A stretch of DNA of 9,048 nt from Elusimicrobiota bacterium. Its GTDB lineage: Bacteria; Elusimicrobiota; Endomicrobiia; Endomicrobiales; Endomicrobiaceae. The position numbers were made by a program, and so were the translations under genes. Position 1 is the first letter of the stretch, and each line of letters opens with the position of its first letter. The DNA is taken from contig JAITCX010000168.1 in NCBI GenBank assembly GCA_031282945.1, forward strand, positions 1-9,048, written 5' to 3'. A model generated the notes under the pieces. The model worked only from the letters and a program-made list of their open reading frames with translations, was not told the origin of the DNA and did no database searches. Positions 1-6,332 of the stretch are shown in pieces.

Positions 1-48
1 TTTTTAAAAAAAGAGAAACAGAAAAACTAACGGCTCTTAAAACTTTAT

Positions 49-115
49 TCTCTCTTTAAAAAGAGAGACAGAAAACTAAAGACACTTGCAGCTTACTTCT
101 CTTTTCTATAAAAGA
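49..115 (-). repeat. AU-rich hairpin array in copy L
   Basis: Short hairpins recur about every 50 bases, each followed on the plus strand by a motif close to ACAGAAAACTAAC (at about 17, 68 and 118). Clear stems are 49-57 with 60-68 (nine pairs, very small loop) and 100-105 with 110-115. The first hairpin is cut by the window edge, leaving its right arm near 12-17. The stems are A/T and G/A against C/T only, so these are not typical rho-independent terminators. Confidence 0.6.
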
Positions 116-305
116 AAACCAGAAAATTAACGCTCTTTAATCATTTTTCTCTTTATTTTTTTTGCGCTACCTTTTTTTATGACAAATGCTTAAAGCCCTT
201 TTTTAAAATTCATTTCTTTCTCATTGAAAGTTCATAACTTCTTTTCTCTTTATCAAACTCTTTATAGTTTTTTTGCGCTTCCTTTTTATTTTTTAGCCAC
301 GCGCC

Positions 306-443
306 ATGCGAAAATTTTTTTCGCCCCCGCGCCGACTCTACTTTTGACGTAACTGACAGCAGTCTGTACTGTCACGCCCGCCTGGGTGAGGGCAAAGAAA
401 CTTCCAGTTTCCTTGCCCTCTTGGCGAAAAAAATTTCTCGCAT
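306..443 (-). ncRNA. Putative structured RNA/cruciform core, copy L
   Basis: Three nested pairings are visible. P1: 306-325 pairs with 423-443 over about 20 pairs with one bulged base, through an A7/T7 tract. P3: 354-359 pairs with 369-374 around a 9-base loop. P2: 388-402 pairs with 406-420, a 15-bp stem with a 3-base loop. Read on the minus strand, P2 is fully paired if one G-U pair is allowed; read on the plus strand the same position is an A-C mismatch, which favours a minus-strand RNA. Calling it an RNA is inference; a DNA cruciform or a palindromic repeat remains possible. Confidence 0.45.
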
Positions 444-610
444 AGACAGGCGCTTTGCCGCTTTCGCTAGGCTAAAAAATAAAAAGAGCGCAGGCGAGAG
501 CACAACACGACAACAACAAAATGAAAGACAAAGACAAGACAAAAAAACAACGACAAAATAAAAAAATCCCCCATAGACAAGCGCCTTACCGCTTACGCTA
601 GGCTAAAAAA
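427..610 (-). repeat. GC-rich tail units of copy L (two)
   Basis: Two units, 427-491 and about 560-610, share A7 followed by CATAGACA(A/G)GCGC, GCTAGGCTAAAAAA and related text. The first also ends in GAGCGC, which can pair (GCGCT with AGCGC) with its own GGCGCTT segment. Between the units, 492-559 is made almost wholly of A, C and G, rich in CAA, GAC and ACA triplets. Unit 1 matches copy R unit 2 (8565-8629) at 64 of 65 bases. Confidence 0.65.
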
Positions 611-613
611 CTG

Positions 614-713
614 GGTGTTACAAGAAACCTATAATGCCGATATTTGCTACATATTTTGCAGAATACTACATAAAAAACCAAAAGCAAACACAACAATAGC
701 GGCTTCTAGCGGC
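614..713. other. Gap between repeat copy L and the glycosyltransferase stop
   Basis: About 100 bases with no gene. The only structure I see is a 10-bp tandem duplication, AGCGGCTTCT then AGCGGCTTAA, at about 697-716, which overlaps the stop codon. It cannot form a hairpin with itself. No convincing intrinsic terminator for the operon is visible. Confidence 0.4.
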
Positions 714-1754
714 TTAAATCAAATTCTTAGACTGTAAACTTTTTTCAAGTTTGTTAAATAACATCAAACGAATTTTGTTTTTTAAATTTATTTTCTTTTT
801 AATTGGATTGTTTTTGATATACTCATTAACTTCATCTTTATGCTCTAAAGTTTGAGATAGAACTGAATGCAAAACTATAAAAGAGCTTTGCTGAAATGCG
901 GCAGTAGCTGGATTTGCAAAATCGTATTTGAGTTTTAATGTTCTCAGCGCCTCTTTAGCGTAAATATAACTCTTAGCTAAAAATGCAATTTTATATTTTG
1001 CATCAAAAAATTTAGCTAAATCTGCAAACATCTTTGCAATTAAAACGCCCCTGTCAAAATCACTAAGCCGCATCCAAATCCCATCATTTGTAACTCTGTA
1101 AATTCCGTCTATATGATTTACAAATTTAGCTTTGCCATAATATAAATGCATCGGAAACCTCGCCCCATCTCCCTCAAAAGAACGCTCCGAAATTGTGCCA
1201 ATCGCATCCTTTAAAAGCTGCGGAACTCCCTTAGAAAAAATAACATTTCTAAATACCAGACCCGGCGTGCAAGGCAAAACAGCATTGTCTGCAACATAAT
1301 CGTCAAATGTAAAATCTTTTTCTTTTATATCTGTGTTTATATACGGAACCCGCCTGCCGTCATCATAAACGCGAAGAGTGTTTGTGGAATATATTGTATA
1401 ATGCGGATTGCTTTCTAAAAAATCAAAAGCTTTTTGCAGTTTGTTTTCATCTGTATAATAATCGTCTGCATCCAAAAGCGCAAAATATTTCGTATTTAAA
1501 TCTTGACTCGCTCTTAAAACATTGCCAAGATAACCCACATTCTGTTTTGCAAATATAGGTTTTATAATATCTGGATAAGAATTTGCATAATCTTTAATTA
1601 TCTCAACAGAATTATCTTTTGTAGAATTGTCGTCAACTATTGTGAGAACAAATTTAAAATTAGTTTTCTGCGATAAAACCGATTCTACCGCCTGTTTAAT
1701 AAACTTAGCTTGATTATAATTAGACATTATCAAGTTAAAACAACTTTGCCCCAC
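714..1754 (-). CDS. Family 2 glycosyltransferase
   Basis: A 346-residue protein with a GT-A fold typical of GT2 enzymes, which transfer a sugar from a nucleotide-sugar to a growing glycan, usually at the cytoplasmic face of the inner membrane. Seen: the N-terminal strand with SNYNQ at 11-15 and AVESVLSQ at 22-29, the nucleotide-binding VDD at 40-42, the metal-binding DAD at 95-97 inside LLDADDYY, and an acidic EGD at 194-196 near where such enzymes often place the catalytic base. The last 110 or so residues are helical and lysine-rich, with no obvious membrane span. The start is GTG at 1754: GGAG (1763-1766) lies 8 nt upstream, and the ATG nine codons inside would remove the first beta strand. 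It follows the acetyltransferase after 86 AT-rich bases, so it may have its own weak promoter. Donor and acceptor sugars cannot be told. Confidence 0.88.
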   Translation of the reverse strand: MGQSCFNLIMSNYNQAKFIKQAVESVLSQKTNFKFVLTIVDDNSTKDNSVEIIKDYANSYPDIIKPIFAKQNVGYLGNVLRASQDLNTKYFALLDADDYYTDENKLQKAFDFLESNPHYTIYSTNTLRVYDDGRRVPYINTDIKEKDFTFDDYVADNAVLPCTPGLVFRNVIFSKGVPQLLKDAIGTISERSFEGDGARFPMHLYYGKAKFVNHIDGIYRVTNDGIWMRLSDFDRGVLIAKMFADLAKFFDAKYKIAFLAKSYIYAKEALRTLKLKYDFANPATAAFQQSSFIVLHSVLSQTLEHKDEVNEYIKNNPIKKKINLKNKIRLMLFNKLEKSLQSKNLI

Positions 1755-1762
1755 GGCTAATT

Positions 1763-1766
1763 CTCC
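1763..1766 (-). promoter_or_regulatory. Ribosome-binding site deciding the glycosyltransferase GTG start
   Basis: GGAG on the minus strand within AAAAGGAGAA, 8 nt upstream of GTG at 1754. It supports the GTG over the internal ATG nine codons later. Confidence 0.75.
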
Positions 1767-1840
1767 TTTTTGCCTTGCTAAAAAACAATAAATATCATTT
1801 TATAGAAAGTTTTAAGTTAATTTTTTAATCTCTCTAAAAA

Positions 1841-2299
1841 CTACTCTCTACATCTGGCGGGATTTCCAAACACTATAGAATTTTTTTTCACATCTTTTGT
1901 GACAACGCTTCCAGCTCCAATCAAAGCATTTTCAAATATTGTTATGCCCGGTAAAATCGTTGCATTTGCGCCAATTGAAGCGCCGCTTTTTATTAAAGTT
2001 TTTTCCAATTTAAAATTTTTATTTCTGGATTTAGGATATCTATCATTTGAAAATGTTACATTCGGTCCAATAAAAACATTGTCCTCTATTGTAATGCCGT
2101 CCCAAATCTGCACGCCGCATTTTATGGTTACATTGTCGCCGATTATAACATCGTTTTCTATAAAAACATGCGAGCAAATATTACAACCGCTTCCTATTTT
2201 TGCGCCTTTTAAAACTACGCAAAATTGCCAAATTTTTGTCTGGGCGCCTATATCTTGACTTTGAACATCCGCTAATGGATGAATCATATTTTGCGGCAT
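1841..2299 (-). CDS. Hexapeptide-repeat sugar N-acetyltransferase (FdtC/QdtC/WlbB-like)
   Basis: A 152-residue left-handed beta-helix protein. Repeated [IV]-G-x-x hexapeptide turns run from about residue 12 to 81 and again from 105 to 140, with an acceptor loop holding FSNDRYP at 83-89 and the closing GNPAR at 147-151. This arrangement is characteristic of acetyl-CoA-dependent enzymes that N-acetylate a 3-amino sugar on UDP or dTDP. Together with the upstream ketoisomerase, an acetylated dTDP-3-amino-3,6-dideoxyhexose (Fuc3NAc or Quip3NAc type) is the likeliest product, but that is inference. The start at 2299 has GAGG (2310-2313) 10 nt upstream; a second ATG at 2287 forms an ATGA overlap with the ketoisomerase stop but has no ribosome-binding site. 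With the 2299 start the two genes overlap by 16 nt, suggesting coupled translation. Confidence 0.85.
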   Translation of the reverse strand: MPQNMIHPLADVQSQDIGAQTKIWQFCVVLKGAKIGSGCNICSHVFIENDVIIGDNVTIKCGVQIWDGITIEDNVFIGPNVTFSNDRYPKSRNKNFKLEKTLIKSGASIGANATILPGITIFENALIGAGSVVTKDVKKNSIVFGNPARCRE

Positions 2300-2685
2300 T
2301 CTAAAAATTCCTCATAATTTCTTATATAATCGCTGACATCATAATATTGATTTGCTAAAACTAAAATAACGCAGTCTTTAGAAAAATTTGAAAATTCCCG
2401 CCAAACATTTCCCTCTATATAAATTGCCTTCAATGGAGTGTTTAAAGAAATCAGCTTTTTGCCTTTTGCATCTGCATCCAAATAAAAATCGCATGAACCG
2501 CTCACGCATATGATGTACTGCTTGAGTTTTAAATGAGAATGTTTTCCCCGCACAAAATCTGATTTTGTGCCAAAAATATAATAGACCCTTTTTATATCAA
2601 ATGGAACATTCCTATTTGCTTCCAAAGGAACGAGAGAACCATTTTTATCGCCAAAACTTTTTAGTTCTATAATTTCAAAACCCAT
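2284..2685 (-). CDS. dTDP-4-oxo-6-deoxyglucose 3,4-ketoisomerase (FdtA/QdtA, WxcM C-terminal-like)
   Basis: A 133-residue single-domain cupin. It matches the known pattern of FdtA/QdtA: GSLVPLE at 16-22, RVYYIFGTK at 33-41, RGKHSH at 46-51 carrying the paired histidines of the family's active site, CVSGSC in the barrel, VWREF where family members read VWHEM, and the C-terminal YYDVSDYIRNYEEF. The family converts dTDP-4-keto-6-deoxyglucose to the 3-keto isomer in the cytoplasm, ready for transamination at C3. Which epimer at C4 results (Fuc3N or Qui3N branch) cannot be read from motifs. The start is ATG at 2685 with AGAGGGG just upstream, 12 nt after lspA. In some bacteria (WxcM) this domain is fused behind the acetyltransferase; here the two are separate genes in the opposite order. 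The 3-aminotransferase (FdtB/QdtB) is not in the window. Confidence 0.85.
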   Translation of the reverse strand: MGFEIIELKSFGDKNGSLVPLEANRNVPFDIKRVYYIFGTKSDFVRGKHSHLKLKQYIICVSGSCDFYLDADAKGKKLISLNTPLKAIYIEGNVWREFSNFSKDCVILVLANQYYDVSDYIRNYEEFLECRKI

Positions 2686-2697
2686 ATTTGCCCCTCT

Positions 2698-3165
2698 TTA
2701 AGATTTTTTAATTTTTATTAAACTAATAAATATCAGCGCGGCTGCAATGCATACAGCGGAATCGGCAATATTAAAGGCCGGCCATCTTAAACCGTAAAAT
2801 CCAAAATCTAAAAAATCCACAACCCAACCTCTAAAAATTCTGTCAACTAAATTTCCCGCGCCTCCCGCAAAAATCATGCAAAAAGCATATCTTTGCAATT
2901 TGGAAAGTTTATCATAATTTTTTAAAAGCCAAATAAAAAGCGCAATCAAAAAAATGGAAACAAAAATTAAAAAGAATAAATTGCCGCCCGTAAAAGCGCT
3001 GAAAGCAATTCCCGTATTATGCAGATTTACAAGATTGAAAAAATAAAACGGTTTAATAATAGCGATAACTTTTCCAAAACCTATAAATTTTACAACTAAA
3101 AATTTAGTTATTTGATCTAAAACAAAAATCGCAATAGCTAAAATTATCGGTTTACTTAATTTCAC
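2698..3165 (-). CDS. lspA: Lipoprotein signal peptidase (signal peptidase II)
   Basis: A 155-residue inner-membrane aspartyl protease that cleaves the signal peptide from diacylglyceryl-modified prolipoproteins. Four hydrophobic segments are seen at about 6-27, 62-81, 93-107 and 131-150. Conserved motifs are LDQITK (16-21), NTGIAF (50-55), GGAGNLVDR (101-109), VVDFLDF (115-121) and FNIADS (131-136). By family knowledge the catalytic pair is the aspartates of VVD and NIAD, here D117 and D135, so it should be active. The start is GTG at 3165, with GAGG 6 nt upstream inside the end of ileS. The genes overlap by 14 nt, the common ileS-lspA arrangement. Length is usual for the family. The protein ends in a short lysine tail (KIKKS). 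Confidence 0.96.
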   Translation of the reverse strand: MKLSKPIILAIAIFVLDQITKFLVVKFIGFGKVIAIIKPFYFFNLVNLHNTGIAFSAFTGGNLFFLIFVSIFLIALFIWLLKNYDKLSKLQRYAFCMIFAGGAGNLVDRIFRGWVVDFLDFGFYGLRWPAFNIADSAVCIAAALIFISLIKIKKS

Positions 3166-6037
3166 TAACAGCCTCGGCGCACCGTTTGCATAAACCGTCT
3201 TTTACATCCTCAATATGCCGCCAACATCTAGCGCATTTTAAAAGTTCAGATTTTTTTGCTTCTATAAATAATCCGTCAGCTTTCTCAATTTTTTTAAGCT
3301 TTATATCCCAACACCCAAAAGCTAAACATACATCCTCTTTATTTTTAAACGCCTCATCATATTTTTTCCCATATTCTATTGTTAGAGCGGCATCCATATT
3401 TGACCCAATAATTTTTTCTTGTCTCAATTTTTCGCAAATGACGGAAACTTTTTGTTTAGCTTTTAAAAGCGTATCCCATTTTTCCGTTATAGCTAAATCT
3501 TTTTTATGTTTTGCAATTGGATAATCTGCAAGAAAAACTGAAATGGGGCTATCCGGCAGAAATTTGCGAATATAATCCCAAGCTTGCTCGGCGGTAAAAG
3601 AGAGAATCGGCGCGCAAAGAATAACTAAAACATTTAATATTTCAAACATTGCGCTGCAGGCGCTCAATCTATTTTTGTCGTCTCGCTTGCCGCAATAGAG
3701 AATATCTTTTAATGCATCCAAATAAAAACCGCTCAAAAATACGGTGCAAAAATTATTTATACATGCCGCGGCTTTATGAAATTCATAATCTTTAAAAGCG
3801 GCATTGGCCTGCTCTATGACATCGTCTAAAACAAAAAGCGCATTTTTATCAATCTCCGCCATTTGTTCAAAAGGAAGTTTTTGAGAGACGGAAAATCCAT
3901 TTAAATTGCCCAGTAAAAATCTAATTGTATTCCTAATTTTTCTGTAGGAATCGCTTAAACCTTTTAATATCTCGTCTGAAATTCTAATGTCCTCGCGATA
4001 ATCGCTTGAGGCAACCCACAATCTTAAAATATCCGCGCCATGCTGATTTACAAGCGTTTGGCTGTCTATGCCGTTGCCTAAAGATTTAGACATTTTCCTG
4101 CCTTGCCCGTCCACCACAAAACCATGAGTTAACACATTTCTGTAAGGAGCCACCCCCTGACAAGCGGCCGATAAAATTAAAGAAGTGTGAAACCAACCGC
4201 GATGCTGATCGCTTCCTTCCAGATATAAATCCGCAGGAAAACTTAAATCTTTGTAATTGCCGCTTTCTAATACAGCTTTCCAAGAAGCCCCCGAATCAAA
4301 CCACACATCTAAAATATCTTCTTCCTTTCTAAAGCTGACGCCGCCGCATTTTTTGCATTTTGGGAAATCCTCAGACAGCAATTCTTTTTCCGACATTTCA
4401 AACCAACAGTCCGAACCTTTTTCTCCAAAAAGTTTGGCGATTTTTTTAATTAAATTTGAATCCAATAACGGCTCATTGCAATCTTTGCAATAGAAAACAG
4501 GAATAGGAACTCCCCACAATCTTTGCCTGCTGACGCACCAATCAGGACGGGACGCAAGCATCCCCGAAATTCTGTTTTGGCCGTATTTAGGAATCCAATT
4601 TACTCCAGCCGCATCGTCTAAAAGTTCCTGCCTTAAATCATTGTGATCTATGCTTATAAACCACTGCGGAGTCGCTCTAAAAATTACTGGTTTTTTACAG
4701 CGCCAACAATGCGGATAAGAATGCTTTAGAGTATGCACTGCCAAAACTTTACCGGCTTTTTCCAATCTTTCAACTATTAAGTCGGACGCTTTAAAAACAT
4801 GCATGTTTTCATATTCCGCCACATCTTTTGTAAAAAGACCTTTGTCATTGACCGGCGAAATAATTTCTAAATTATATGCAAGCCCCGCCTCATAATCCTC
4901 TTGACCATGTCCCGGCGCAATATGCACAATTCCCGTGCCATCTTCCAAACTTACAAAATCCGCTAAAATTCCTTTTGAAAGCCTGTCTATATTTTCTAAA
5001 GGGTTATGGCACAATATGCCCAAAAAGTCAGCGCCTTTTATTGTCTCAATTATTTCAAAATCCGCAGCTCCAATATTTTCATGCACTTTTTTTGCAAGCT
5101 CTTTTGCAACTATCAATTTTTCTTTCCTGCCGTCTGAAAAATTAAAAACAGCGGCGATATAATCTGCCTCTGCATTAAAAGCAAGTCCAGAATTTGACGG
5201 CAGCGTCCAAGGGGTCGTGGTCCAAATTAAAACAGAAAAGTTCTCTAAAACATTAGCTTTATTTACCAAATTTTTCGGCAACTCTACGAGGTCAAATTTT
5301 ACAAAAATAGATTTCGTAACATGATCGGCGTATTCCACCTCTGCATCGGCAAGAGCCGTTTGGCAATTAGTACACCACAAAACAGGTTTAATTTTTCTAT
5401 AGACAAAATTCTTTTCCACCAGAATTGCAAAAAGTTCTAAAATTGATTTCTCATAACTTGGAAGTAAAGTTAAGTAGGGATGATCCCAATCCGCAAAAGC
5501 CCCCAGCCTTTTAAATTCCTCTTTTTGTATGCCGACAAATTTTCTGGCAAAGTCCGCCGCCTGTTTCCTAAAAACAAGCGTGTCTACTTTATTCTTATCG
5601 GTTTTAAGTTCTTTCAATGCCAGTTGTTCTATCGGCAAACCATGGCAATCCCAGCCGGGCGTATATGGGACATATTGACCCGCCATTGAGCGGTACTTTA
5701 TTATAAAATCTTTTAAAACTCTATTTAGAGCTGTGCCGATATGGATATGCGCATTTGCATAGGGCGGCCCATCATGAAAAATAAATTTTTCTTTATGACA
5801 ATTTTTCTCGGAAATTTTTTGATAAATATTTTGATCCTGCCAGAATTTAACAAACTGCGGCTCGGTTTGAGGGAGATTTGCCTTCATAGGAAAATCTGTA
5901 TGCGGCAGATTTACTGTGGCGGAAAAATCTTTTTTATCTTTAACTTTATTATCTGCACTCTTGCAGTCTAACGTTTCTTTTTGTTTTTCTTGTCCAGATT
6001 TATTTTTTACTTTGACATCATTTTCTTTTTTATTCAT
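3152..6037 (-). CDS. ileS: Isoleucyl-tRNA synthetase
   Basis: A 961-residue class I aminoacyl-tRNA synthetase that charges tRNA-Ile in the cytoplasm. Seen: the ATP-binding signature around 88-104, DGPPYANAHIHIGTALN, in which the usual HIGH reads HIGT (99-102); the editing (CP1) domain with WTTTPWTLPSN (272-282) and GHGQEDY (376-382), including the aspartate used in hydrolysing Val-tRNA; KMSKS at 648-652; and a C-terminal zinc finger with Cys 935, 938, 950 and 953. Further Cys pairs lie at 222/225, 517/520 and 561/564. This is the bacterial form with the C-terminal zinc site. The start is ATG at 6037 with AAGGGA 6-7 nt upstream. The first 40 or so residues are a lysine- and acid-rich extension before the normal beginning (TVNLPHTDFPMKANLP, 41-56). 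It sits 15 nt after the DUF167 gene and overlaps lspA by 14 nt. Confidence 0.97.
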   Translation of the reverse strand: MNKKENDVKVKNKSGQEKQKETLDCKSADNKVKDKKDFSATVNLPHTDFPMKANLPQTEPQFVKFWQDQNIYQKISEKNCHKEKFIFHDGPPYANAHIHIGTALNRVLKDFIIKYRSMAGQYVPYTPGWDCHGLPIEQLALKELKTDKNKVDTLVFRKQAADFARKFVGIQKEEFKRLGAFADWDHPYLTLLPSYEKSILELFAILVEKNFVYRKIKPVLWCTNCQTALADAEVEYADHVTKSIFVKFDLVELPKNLVNKANVLENFSVLIWTTTPWTLPSNSGLAFNAEADYIAAVFNFSDGRKEKLIVAKELAKKVHENIGAADFEIIETIKGADFLGILCHNPLENIDRLSKGILADFVSLEDGTGIVHIAPGHGQEDYEAGLAYNLEIISPVNDKGLFTKDVAEYENMHVFKASDLIVERLEKAGKVLAVHTLKHSYPHCWRCKKPVIFRATPQWFISIDHNDLRQELLDDAAGVNWIPKYGQNRISGMLASRPDWCVSRQRLWGVPIPVFYCKDCNEPLLDSNLIKKIAKLFGEKGSDCWFEMSEKELLSEDFPKCKKCGGVSFRKEEDILDVWFDSGASWKAVLESGNYKDLSFPADLYLEGSDQHRGWFHTSLILSAACQGVAPYRNVLTHGFVVDGQGRKMSKSLGNGIDSQTLVNQHGADILRLWVASSDYREDIRISDEILKGLSDSYRKIRNTIRFLLGNLNGFSVSQKLPFEQMAEIDKNALFVLDDVIEQANAAFKDYEFHKAAACINNFCTVFLSGFYLDALKDILYCGKRDDKNRLSACSAMFEILNVLVILCAPILSFTAEQAWDYIRKFLPDSPISVFLADYPIAKHKKDLAITEKWDTLLKAKQKVSVICEKLRQEKIIGSNMDAALTIEYGKKYDEAFKNKEDVCLAFGCWDIKLKKIEKADGLFIEAKKSELLKCARCWRHIEDVKDGLCKRCAEAVSEIK

Positions 6038-6052
6038 TTTTTATCCCTTAAT

Positions 6053-6316
6053 TTAAGGTATCGTATCTAAAATTTCATCTAAAGCCTGCTCAGGCTTGCC
6101 AATAATTTCTATTGTTTTTTCTCTGCCGCGTTCGCCTTTTCTCAAAAAAACTTCCGAACGTTTAACAGAAAAAAACTCCGCTAAAAAATCGCATAAAGCT
6201 TCATTTGCCTGTCCCTCAACTGCAGGCGCGCCAATTTTTACTCTTAAAATTGAACCTATTCGCCCAACAACTTCATTTCTTTTTGCGTTAGGAATTACTC
6301 TCACTTTTATAATCAT
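6053..6316 (-). CDS. DUF167 / YggU family protein (UPF0235)
   Basis: An 87-residue small cytoplasmic protein of the DUF167 family, an alpha/beta fold of unknown biochemical function. Diagnostic text: VRVIPNAKRNEVVG (5-18), the family signature APAVEGQAN (30-38), and a C-terminal GERGREK (61-67) in place of the usual GxxSRxK. Length is normal. The start, ATG at 6316, has a near-ideal ribosome-binding site AAGGAGG (6322-6328) 5 nt upstream, the strongest in the window. It lies 16 nt after proC and 15 nt before ileS. In many bacteria this gene sits with yggS, proC and yggT near cell-division or ileS-lspA genes; here yggT and divIVA are absent from the run. No function is claimed. Confidence 0.92.
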   Translation of the reverse strand: MIIKVRVIPNAKRNEVVGRIGSILRVKIGAPAVEGQANEALCDFLAEFFSVKRSEVFLRKGERGREKTIEIIGKPEQALDEILDTIP

Positions 6317-6332
6317 AGCGCCCTCCTTATTT

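Larger units (their letters stand above)
1..613 (-). repeat. Long intergenic structured repeat, copy L (left-truncated by window edge)
   Basis: This gene-free stretch downstream of the glycosyltransferase is a diverged direct copy of the element at 7998-8735. Parts in plus-strand order: AU-rich hairpin array (1-130); two T-run/GCGCT(A/T)CC motifs at about 160-178 and 270-286; a block at 201-279 that matches 8231-8309 at 75 of 79 ungapped positions; the junction core (306-443); and two GC-rich tail units (427-491 and about 560-610) joined by an almost T-free linker. No reading frame is kept between the copies. The copy probably begins just left of base 1, since the first hairpin lacks its left arm. 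I see this directly; the element's function is unknown. Confidence 0.85.

Noticed and set aside
1..160. CRISPR array or integron attC sites suggested by recurring CAGAAAACTAAC motifs
   Set aside because: Unit spacing and sequence are irregular, there are no unique spacers of equal length, no matching GTTRRRY/RYYYAAC pair, and no cas or integrase gene.
264..273. Minus-strand AGAGTTTGAT in the conserved block, identical to the start of 16S rRNA
   Set aside because: The match is ten bases only and the following sequence does not continue as rRNA.
200..280. Minus-strand frame ending in ELSMRKK shared by both copies, possibly a protein remnant
   Set aside because: All four differences between the copies are amino-acid changing, and upstream the copies stay in frame only through two offsetting indels; this is not the pattern of protein selection.
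388..420. 15-bp hairpin as a rho-independent terminator
   Set aside because: No T-run follows the stem on the minus strand in either copy, and it lies almost 300 bases past the stop codon.
630..635. Plus-strand TATAAT as a promoter reading toward the glycosyltransferase
   Set aside because: No -35 match at suitable spacing and no plus-strand gene downstream; such a hexamer is expected by chance in AT-rich DNA.
1899..2258. Plus-strand frame of 119 codons opposite the acetyltransferase
   Set aside because: It is a shadow of the hexapeptide-repeat gene, which has clear family motifs on the minus strand.
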